Assembly: GCF_032854445.1 (NCBI RefSeq)
Contig: NC_088301.1
Span: forward strand, 30,180,402 to 30,244,401
Direction: 5' to 3'
Length of the DNA: 64,000 bases
DNA from: Liolophura sinensis
Taxonomy: Eukaryota; Mollusca; Polyplacophora; Chitonida; Chitonidae
Every line of letters starts with the position of its first letter. The stretch's first letter is position 1. Made by a program: the position numbers and the translations under genes. This document shows, in pieces, positions 55,432-64,000 of this stretch. The notes under the pieces were generated by a model. It had not been told where the DNA came from. It ran no database searches and was given only the letters and a program-made list of their open reading frames with translations.

Positions 55432-58029
55432 TCAGATCATAAATTTCACTGCATCAGTGCAACAATGGCCAGCACAGTTTACTCTACCCTCAGCCAGATA
55501 TCCGCAATCTCTTAGAGAGGCGCTACAGCAGGAAAAGCCCATCACAGGAGTTCTGCTGTGTTAACTCACCCCAGCTATTTACGAGGAGATGACACACTAT
55601 ACATTGTAAGATTAATATCTACTTTCTTTAACTTCCCTTTGCTGGGTTTCATTTCATTTTTTATAATAGTTTAATATTAAATGCTAACTAGAGCATGTCG
55701 TTTTTCTATCTATAATTGGATTTCATGTCTGTTAGTTTCAAGTGTTATCACATCTTCGTGGTCACTGAATGTACGTACATATCATGACATTTAAGGCTAT
55801 ACCTTCATAATTATGTAATGTGCTACTTTGATCATTATTAGAGAGGCTTTAGTTCGTAAAAATAACAGTGTTAAGGCTAAATAACACGCTACATATAAGG
55901 CAGTCCAGCCTTATTCCTTGGGAGTGGGAAACAATGATTTTTCTGGTGCATTATTCAACAGAGCATATTTGAACTAACATACATAAAAGTGACATATTTC
56001 TTTAAGTGAAGGAAACTGTGATAGTTTTTTTTCTTCCCATATTACCATATTTTTGTGTATGTCTCGCAATCTGTTTGATTTAAGTAACATATTCAATTCT
56101 GAGTCTTCATTATTGGGCAATCCTCTTTTGATATTCTAGCAATCCTATGAGTAACCAATATAAGGACATGGCAAGGGCTATTATTCTGGCATGTCCATAC
56201 CTTGGCCAAGTCCTCCCTGCTACAGATGCTAAAATAAGTGAGAAATTCTAAACTAGACTATAATTTTTTCATGCAACAGGAAATCACACGCAGTTTATTA
56301 TTAACTCTACTGTTTAATCAAGATTATGTACCAACTGTTTGAAGTTGTTTTCACCATGTATGCCCAGCTTTTTGTAGAACCATAGTGTGGCATAGAACTC
56401 AAAAAAAAACACAAAAAAACAGGCAACTTCAGGTGGAAAACGATAGATTCCCATTTCAGTTATATGCTTTGTTACAAAATTCAATGTCTTTAAAAACAGC
56501 TTGGTGACTGCAGGTTTATTGTGTCGATAGTTGACCATCATACCTTGCCCTGAAGTTCAAGATATAAAGAATAAGGTTTTTACTCCCTCATGTAAAACAT
56601 TCAAGAATCGTCACGACACCTTACCTTGTGTTCCAAATAATATGTAGAATGGCAAGCATTTATGTGTGTGCAGGTTGTCATCGTACAGACATTTATTGTC
56701 TCTAATTCCCACACTTCTTACCTTGTAGACACTTTGGAAAAATGCCATTGCACATACAGTGCACAACAGTCACAAACAGCTCGGCAATGGAGTACCAGTT
56801 GTTGAACGAAGGAAACGCAAACCTCAGGGTAGTGGAACAGGTGACCACCAACAGACCACTCAAGTGAGTGTTTATCAGTGGGAGTTACGAATTTCTGACC
56901 ACAACGACCTGTTGAGGAAGATGACCTGTTAGGGAGCAACTATGTGAACTGGATGAAAGGTAAAGGTTGTTGCTGTGATTTGTTGGCACTCTCTAATAAC
57001 ACCGACACCCAGTATGCAACATACTATGGTTAAGGGGTATAAATCAGTCAGTATGTAATTGATGTATAAATTTACCAGCAATACCTATACACTTGAGGTG
57101 TTAATTACTAATAAAACTATCTGCAGCCATCCCAATTCAAAGCAGCCTTCTGCTCGTGCCGCAGCTCATGGGAGAGAAAATGGAGATGCTTGCTGTAAAG
57201 AAAAAAGATGTATGTATTCTTATTATGTAAGCACCTCATATGTGCAAATACTGAGTACTGAAATATTTTATTGGATCTTCTGGATCCAGTTCTTTTAGAA
57301 AGAAAACTGAATCTATTCTGATTAGCCTAAAATCTATTACTTTCCAGCTTGAGCTGCTCACTCAGTGATTTTTTGTTACCCAATGCCATGCCTCAGTGAA
57401 GCTGACCTGTGATGTAATAAAAGTTAACCAACCAAAATCAATTTTGTATCCCTTCATGGATAATGTAGAGAACACCTAAAATGAAGGCGCTGTTTAAGAC
57501 ATCATTTTATGGCATATATCAGTTGTTTTTTATGTAGTTTATGTCTGTGTATTAATGCCTCTGGATATGTTTTGGTTCTTTATGTACACGGGTAATTCCA
57601 GAATTAAGCCTAACCTTGTTTATGTCCAGTGATTCGGAGATCTCTTCATATGTACGAACGAATGACCAACAAGCAGAAAATAAAAATACAGACTAGTTAG
57701 GAAGGCAACTTGTTCTTAGTCATTCTTTACAATGCAATTATATTTTTTACTTTAAGAAGTTTGTAACGTTGTTGACACTCCACACTTTCTTTCCAGATGC
57801 AGCCTACACTACGCCACCCACTGCTCACCTACAAAGGAAGCCTGAGGGCGAGTGTCTATCAGAACCCCTGTGCCTGATAGACGCAATATGCGAAGTGATT
57901 GCCACCCTTTATGTTTTTAATACAGCATATCCAAAAGAACCGAACACGACTCTAACTTTCTTCCAGCGTATCCTGCTAAATTTGAAGGATAACACAAGCA
58001 TTCCTGTCCGTGTTCTTACGATAACATAA
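55432..58029 (+). pseudogene. Multi-exon uncharacterised gene, copy 2
   Basis: Same exon set at 55432-55605 (in-frame TAA at 55562-55564), 56140-56237, 56729-56863, 57127-57209 and 57797-58029. Splice edges are conserved. In the terminal exon the two copies differ by about three synonymous changes and one conservative one (Val to Leu). In the exon at 56729 the changes are mostly non-synonymous. Both copies share the same stop, so the lesion, if real, predates the duplication. Confidence 0.42.
57797..58029 (+). CDS. Terminal exon of the uncharacterised gene, copy 2
   Basis: Same acceptor, phase and stop as 47156-47388, with mostly synonymous differences, which hints at some constraint on this exon. 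Confidence 0.5.
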
Positions 58030-58729
58030 AAAAAATACAAACTGTCTTGTTGGTCAATGTTAGAACTCCTTTTACTGGCCATCTTATGTATTAAGCTTAC
58101 ACAAATAGTCCAATCCCCTGGGAGCTACACAAATGGTGAGATGGGTTATTAGGCATTACTTTTGGAAACAACTTCAAGTTATCTTTGTTGATTAGTTAAC
58201 TGCATGGGTTCGATATGTGGATATGTGCATATGTAGGCCTAATCGCACTGGACGGTGATACAGTCTATCCCAGAGCTGTCTCTCGGTCTATATAACGTGA
58301 CAGTTTTATCACGCAGATGTTTCAGGTGTTTTGACAAGGTGTCCTCAATAGCCTACATGGACTTGGGAAATGTCGGCGTTGAAACGGACCTTGTTTCAAT
58401 TAATCAAGGCTAGAAAGAATAAATTACATGTATTGCATGTTAAAGATTGCGGCAAGAACTGACTAATGCATTTTAATCTAATTTTTATAAGAATGTGAAT
58501 TTATCAAATTGATAAATTTTGTTAAAGGACCAACCCTAATCAGTCTTTTCCTTGACTAACCTATTGTGGTAGCTATGATTAATGTTGATAATCAATATGA
58601 CGAATTTGGAGTCACATGGAACATTGAGCCAAAGACTAATATAAGTTCGTACGTTTGAAGACTTTGTCAGTACAAGGAAAAGTGGTCATCTGGGAGAAAG
58701 GTTTACTAACACTTTCTAGTCGTTTTGAC

Positions 58730-59290
58730 AAGTTTTTCCGTGTTGCCTTAGGTAGACTTGGCGAGTAGTTTTCGACTCTTTTTGTGAGATGTGCAGTTCA
58801 AATGTCTAAAGCAGATGCTACAAGAATTTTTTCACGTGTTTCTGTTGCTAGCTGCTAAAATATTGTCATGTAGAACTCTTTTGAAAATGAAGACAAGAAA
58901 AATCTACTGAATGGCAAACTTTCCATGTACATAGATCACCATTATGCACGAGTCAAATTTGGCGTACGATCGCGACCATAATTCCAAAATCACCTTACAG
59001 TTCCTTCGTGAAAGCGGCGTAACTTATATTTACAATCAGTTGTAAACTCAATTGTAGGGATTACAATCGATTGCAGCTACGATCGCTTTGTGGAAGCGGA
59101 CCTGTATTAAATTTACACTTTTCATACCTTCAGCGTTCAGTAGCCTATTAACCGCTTTCGCTGTCTTGGCGTACGCTTTCTTCTGCACGTTCTCGCTAAG
59201 TTCGTATTTTGTTTTCCATCAACATGCAGGTGTTCACTGGCTTCTCAGAGGGCTTAGTCGATCTACCCATGAATCTGACAGCAGCAGATA
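58730..59290 (+). repeat. Dispersed repeat R1, copy in duplication 2
   Basis: Counterpart of 48100-48675 with small indels. Confidence 0.75.
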
Positions 59291-59301
59291 AGTTAAATAA
59301 A

Positions 59302-59568
59302 TAAATATTTATTTATTTGATTGGTGTTTTACGGCGTACTGAAGAATATTTTACTTATGCGACGGTGGTCAGCATAATGAAGGGAGGAAACCGGGGAAAA
59401 CCCGTGGGAAACCCACCACAATGCACAGGTTACTAGCAGACCTTCCGACGTACGGCCTCTATAAGATAGACTTAAACTCACAATGACCACATCGGTGGGT
59501 GGCTCTTGAGTCATTGCGTCGTGCTGGCGTCCTACCAGCACGCCAGCACGACGCTAAACTAAAACTAA
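59302..59568 (-). mobile_element. SINE, copy 2 of the duplicated pair
   Basis: Same insertion as 48692-48958, carried along in the tandem duplication, so it predates it. Confidence 0.8.
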
Positions 59569-59569
59569 A

Positions 59570-60210
59570 ACGCTAAACTCAAACTTTGGTGCTCTGTCGA
59601 TTCTCCAATCTGCTTATCTCTGCTGAGAAATGCCGATGCTGGGCATACTTCACTAAAGTTATTTCTATGTCTTTCAAGTTTTTCACCGTCAAGAAAGTAG
59701 ACTTGATGCATTCTTTGATCTGAGTTTGATTCAAAACTGTGCGATCAGAAGATCTGCTGAATCTGAGTCTTTTGAATTTTTCTGCTGCAATAAGAACCCA
59801 AGCCATTACATTTTAAAGCTTCAGCCAGTCTGAGTGGCGCTTCACTAGCTCATCAATTGCGAACATAGGTTCTGGTACTGTCACTGTAGTACCTGCGGTT
59901 TTCTTCTCCTCAGGGTCTATTTCTTGTAGTGTCGGTTTGTCGCACAGCTGTGGCCAATGCGACTCTGTCGAAAGTTAAAATGCAGGAGCATGGAACCATT
60001 CCTTATTTTCCGGAAACTTGGTCATGTGTACACCCCTGGAGGCACAGCCAGAGGGGTTTACAGTTGATACCACCTAGTTCCACTGTTTCGGTTCTGTACC
60101 ATCGGTGATAACAACCAGCCTGTTGGGCCGATTATCCGCCTTATCATATCAGCTCCTTGTTCCCAAATATGCGGTATAGGCCTTCTTCATCACAGCCATG
60201 ACGATGGATA
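59570..60210 (-). mobile_element. BEL/Pao pol fragment, copy 2
   Basis: Duplicate of 48960-49600 in the second tandem copy, with a few substitutions and the same SINE truncation. Confidence 0.7.
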
Positions 60211-60269
60211 TTTTTTCTTTTAAAATACACTCACACGCGCGTGCGGTTATGTAGCGTCCAAGCCCTTCC

Positions 60270-60845
60270 GGGGCCTTAGCGGCCCCTGGATCCTTTCCTC
60301 GTTGGTTGGGGCAATGGGCCCTGGCGCGAAGCCAGTTGAAAAGGACTCAAACGACAGGAGATTTCTTTTAACTCTTTTATTTTAAAAGGATTGACTGAGT
60401 GAGCGAGTTCTAAAGCGTGGATCTCCGTCGTTAGTAAAACGATGTCGAGCTGGCTAATAAAGTTCTTCAAATAAAACACACGTCCATTTCGAGCGGGTTG
60501 AGCAGCCATGAACATGGCGTGTCCAAAAATTCGTCAAACAACAGCCAGTGTAGTGGGGCATGTTCCACGTCTGATTCACTATAAGAGCGCTTAAGAACCA
60601 AACACACGCAATTTTACATAGGGCTGTATAGGCTTACAGGCACAACTGTCACGGCCTCACTTATTCTTGAGCCAAGATTCAGGATGAAACATGCAAAAAT
60701 ACAACTTGTTTGATCTGTAATATTTCTTCATATAGATTAATATTTCGAAAGTTGCCTACATGTGGTTATACGTTTTGATGGGAGGCGGAGGGAGGGGTGT
60801 TGGTGTGGTGTAACGGATAGGCCTACATTTACTGTCATTTGCTAA
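60270..60845. other. Unique sequence after the duplication, nothing recognised
   Basis: Starts GGGGCCTTAGCGGCCCCTGG, a GC-rich palindrome at the duplication edge; otherwise no supported feature. Confidence 0.5.
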
Positions 60846-61505
60846 GATATGACAGGCCTAGTCGAAATTTACAACCGAGTCGACCTTGTTGTAAATATTT
60901 ACAATCGCCACAAAATTAGCGTTAAGTACAAAGGCTTGCCTTACGTAGACTGTTGGTTAGTTATTTTCGACTCTTTTTGTGAGATGTGCAGTTCAAATGT
61001 CTAAAACACATGCTACGAGAATTTGTTCACGTGTTTCTGTTGTTAGCTGCTGAAATATTGTCTTGTAGAACTCTTTTGAAAATGAAGACAAGAAAAACCT
61101 ACTGACTGGCACATTTGCCTTTTACATAGACGAGTACTGTTTGCACCATTATGCACGGGTTAAATTTGGCGTGTGGTCGCGATCATAATTCCGAAAAGGT
61201 GCAATCACCTTACAATTCCTACTTGAAAGCGGCGTGACTTATTTTTACAATTAATTGTAAACTCAATTGTAGGGATTACAATCGACTGTAGCTAGGATCA
61301 CTTTGTGGAAGCGGCCGTGTATTAAATTTACACGTTCAGTAGCCTATTCACCGCTCTGATTGTGTAGGCCCTAGGCCTACCCTTTCACCTTCACGTTCAT
61401 AACCATTTTCGAATTCCAGCTCTCGCTGAGTTTGTATTCTGTTTTACATCAACATGCAGGTGTTCACTGACTTCTCCGCGTGCTATATCTACCAATGACA
61501 GCAGT
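60846..61505 (+). repeat. Dispersed repeat R1, longest copy
   Basis: Includes the 5' part (GTCGAAATTTACAACCGAGT, then GTAAATATTTACAATCGCCAC) and the 3' part (CACGTTCAGTAGCCTATTCA...GTTCACTGACTTCTC). It ends near an (AAAT)n stretch. No coding capacity is apparent. Confidence 0.75.
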
Positions 61506-62476
61506 TAAATAAATAAATAAACAGGCCCTAAATAAATACCACTGTCATTGTGTCTCCCACTACTCTGCGTCCAGAATTATTAATATATCGCCCCGTATAC
61601 ATAAAATAAATATTTTATACTAAAAATAACATAAAAATATATTAGAATCTATGGGTTTAAAAGGGGTCTGCCCCCGGGGCTACGAAGCCATCTTGGACTT
61701 AACGTCAAAATTTTAATCGTTAAATTTGGTATGTTCCTTTCCTTTATTTTAGCTAAAATTTGTTGTACAATGACCTACACCAAATTTACGTTAAGCAATA
61801 TTTTGAGCTTGTTACAACAGAAATAACAGTGAGTGATTTGAAGTGATTAGAAATTTTGACTGAAATCTAACATATTAAGAGGATTATGAGGTATTAGCCT
61901 CATGAATGGGGGTCAACTGATCTAACGATGCACTAGCATACAAAGCAATACTGAGCCACACAGACTTGTGGTGTTAAATAGTAGATTCAACGGGTCTGTG
62001 ACTATCGGTTGCAAAACATCACGTTTTAAGTGATACCATTGTCTGATTTTACGACCTACATTCATGGTATGCAGGCGGATGTGCTGTAACTTAGTGGATG
62101 AAATGCAATATCGTCTGACTCCGACGAGAGCAAACCTGTAAAACTGAGCGGTAAATAGAAGCAGTGCAGTGGTTTCTGGTCGACAATGTTTGCCTCCCGA
62201 AGAAAGAAATTCTCACCTTTCCCGGAAAAAATCGGAGTCGGTTCGAATTTAGCCATGTTAACCGCAACACACTTTTTTAGATCATGGCCTGGCCGAATCA
62301 CTGGAAATGCGACCATTTTCTATAACGCATCTAAAAAGTGCGAACAGACAACACTAAAATTTTGTTGTAAAAAAATTTGGAATGTGAGAATGCTATTAGT
62401 AGCATATTTATAAATGCTCTCGACGGGTTTACATACCCAAATAGAAGAAAATCTCAGCGACATGCTGAAACACGTA
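61506..62476. other. Nothing recognised
   Basis: AT-rich sequence before the second gypsy fragment. Confidence 0.55.
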
Positions 62477-62624
62477 CACCGTAACATACCATGTGTCTTT
62501 CCCAACATCACTGAAAACTGTTGAAAACTTCAACATTCTATACATGACCGCACCGTAACATACCATGTGTCTTTCCCAACATCACTGAAAACTGTTGAAA
62601 ACTTCAACATTCTATACATGACCG
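62477..62624. repeat. 74-bp direct tandem duplication
   Basis: 62477-62550 and 62551-62624 are identical or nearly so, beginning CACCGTAACATACCATGTG and ending TACATGACCG. The duplication sits at the 5' edge of the gypsy fragment. Confidence 0.9.
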
Positions 62625-63300
62625 GTGGTATACGAATGCCTATCCCGACGCACAGATTTCAAGATATCTACGTCGTGCGAGATCTTAAGCAATCGGTACT
62701 TGGGAGACCCAATGCTCTTGACTTGGTGAAGATCGGTCAGTTCAGAGGATTAATTTGATCTAAAGCGTATTTACAAAGAGCGCTGTCCGCTATCCATTGA
62801 GTATAAAACTCCTCCCAGCAAGGAAAATGTTCCCTTTGCATTAACCTCGCCTCGAAGACTTGCTCTGTCCTTCATGTCAAAAGTGAAGAATGATTTTTAA
62901 CGAATGGAAGAAGATGGAGCAACCAAACCCGTACAGGAACCTACAGAATGATGTGGACCTGTCGTCGTCGTATACCCAAAGAAAACGGAAGGGTGCAGAT
63001 ATGCGTGGACTTCATCAAACTAAATGAACATCTGCATGCGGATCAACTGTTAATGCCTCAGCTGTCTGGAACACCAGTGTTTTTCGAAACTTGACTGAAG
63101 CGGTGGGTTCTTTCAGATGCACCTTGAAAAGAACCTTCAACCACGTACAAGTTTCATCACTTCGTTCGGTCCATTTTGTTTTCAAACGCTTGTCATTTGG
63201 AATTTCGTCTGGATCGGAAGTGCTCCACAGGGCAATGTCACAGCTACTCGAAAATTCCCCTGTTACAGTTTATGTCAGTGAACGTCTGAATATAGCCTGT
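62540..63300 (+). mobile_element. Second degenerate Ty3/gypsy fragment (protease end to RT)
   Basis: The plus strand shows IPTHRFQDIYVVRDLKQSVL, then GRPNALDLV (protease-like end), then around 62930-63240 an RT segment with PVVVVYPKK, a decayed FSKLD-like motif, TSFITSFGPFCF and a decayed fingers/palm stretch. Stops and frameshifts break it up. It ends near 63300 without an LTR. Confidence 0.72.
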
Positions 63301-64000
63301 GTTTTGTGTGTTGCTTTAGTCCTTGGCCATCTACAAACAACATCACTGTGTCGTCCCATAGGCACTAAACATGAATCCCATCTAGTCGCATTATACTGAC
63401 ACACGGATTTTCAGTACTACTCCTTGCTCTAACCTCACACTGCATGCTGAACGCCAAGTATCTTTGGTTTGCTCTAACCACTATAATTCACCGAAGCGAT
63501 CTATCCTATAATTAAGCATTCGGTGATAACTGCACGAAAGGTAAGGGGTTCAAAAGTTATTTGATTAGTGTTCGTTATTCGTCTTTGAATAATAAAAAGG
63601 ACAGGCTGCCTCATTATATCACGCTGCGATAGCTGTATGCGTGTGGCCTGTGCCGAGAAATCTGATGACGCTGAAAATTTATGTGGAATTATTAAATGTA
63701 GTACTTTTGTTGTTCATGTCTTACAACAGTATTTTATTTATTTGATTGGTGTTTTACGACGTACTCAAGAATATTCTTACAACAGTAGAAAGCTTACATA
63801 TAATGCAGATAGCGATATACAGCTGATTGCCACCTGCTACTCGCGTGTAATGCCAAATCTGTACTGTGACAAATGTACGAGTCGCAGCGAATTAACTTGA
63901 TTAGGGTACCTAGTAATTAAACGATTATGTTGTGATAACTATACTAGGTTTATTTATGGATACAGAAAGTTGGTATTGTATCGCAGACGTATTATCCAAG
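63301..64000. other. Nothing recognised apart from a SINE tail
   Basis: Contains a short match (GCATGCTGAACGCCAAG, near 63442) to the (CACT)n SINE family and the SINE tail at 63728-63780; no gene supported. Confidence 0.5.
63728..63780 (-). mobile_element. SINE tail fragment
   Basis: TTTATTTATTTGATTGGTGT, then TTTACGACGTACTCAAGAAT, only the 3' end of the element on the minus strand. Confidence 0.6.

Larger units (their letters stand above)
49668..60269. repeat. Tandem segmental duplication, copy 2
   Basis: Second copy, about 10.6 kb, separated from copy 1 by the 8 bp TAGGTTTG. Relative to copy 1 it lacks the SINE at 40717-40986 and about six 41-bp units, lacks about 213 bp near 42280-42500, but keeps 587 bp (54449-55035) that copy 1 has lost. 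Confidence 0.93.

Overview
The window is eukaryotic, intron-rich, AT-rich and full of repeats. tRNA-derived SINEs ending in AAATAAATAAAT, a second SINE family ending in a (CACT)n tail, Ty3/gypsy and BEL/Pao remnants, and a large EGF-repeat receptor gene with phase-1 exons together suggest a lophotrochozoan, most likely a marine mollusc such as a bivalve. This assignment is an inference from repeat style and gene content.

The main gene lies on the minus strand from 41739 down to 2726. It encodes a single-pass receptor. I could join 14 coding exons by splice sites and phase: a signal-peptide exon; one EGF-like exon; two exons that together make a fucolectin-type (FTP, F5/8-like) lectin domain; a half EGF exon and seven further EGF-like exons of the MEGF10/Draper/SCARF type; a transmembrane exon; and a cytoplasmic tail with an ITAM-like tyrosine pair. 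The sum is 2190 nt, about 729 residues. The architecture suggests a phagocytic or pattern-recognition receptor. One EGF exon (about 10.8-11.0 kb) has a damaged donor site and may be skipped. Most large introns carry their own minisatellite, with units of 44, 46, 66, 47 or 21 bp. The 44-bp array at 6.78-8.38 kb is the most unusual: it appears to have grown from the 5' splice site of the adjacent exon, so it is a tandem array of consensus donor sites.

From 38908 to 60269 there is a direct tandem duplication of a block of about 10.7 kb, with 8 bp between the copies. Each copy holds a signal-peptide first exon of the receptor gene with its upstream region, a 41-bp minisatellite, plus-strand exons of an uncharacterised and probably decaying gene, and a BEL/Pao fragment cut by a SINE. 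The receptor gene therefore has two candidate promoters and first exons. The copies differ by a SINE insertion with a clean empty site, a 587-bp microhomology deletion, a six-unit change in minisatellite length, and an indel of about 213 bp.

Between the two halves, in intron 1 of the receptor gene, lie antisense Ty3/gypsy remnants (34.3-38.9 kb). A second Ty3/gypsy remnant lies at 62.5-63.3 kb. The remaining stretches show no gene I can support. No rRNA, free tRNA gene, CRISPR array or prokaryotic feature was seen.
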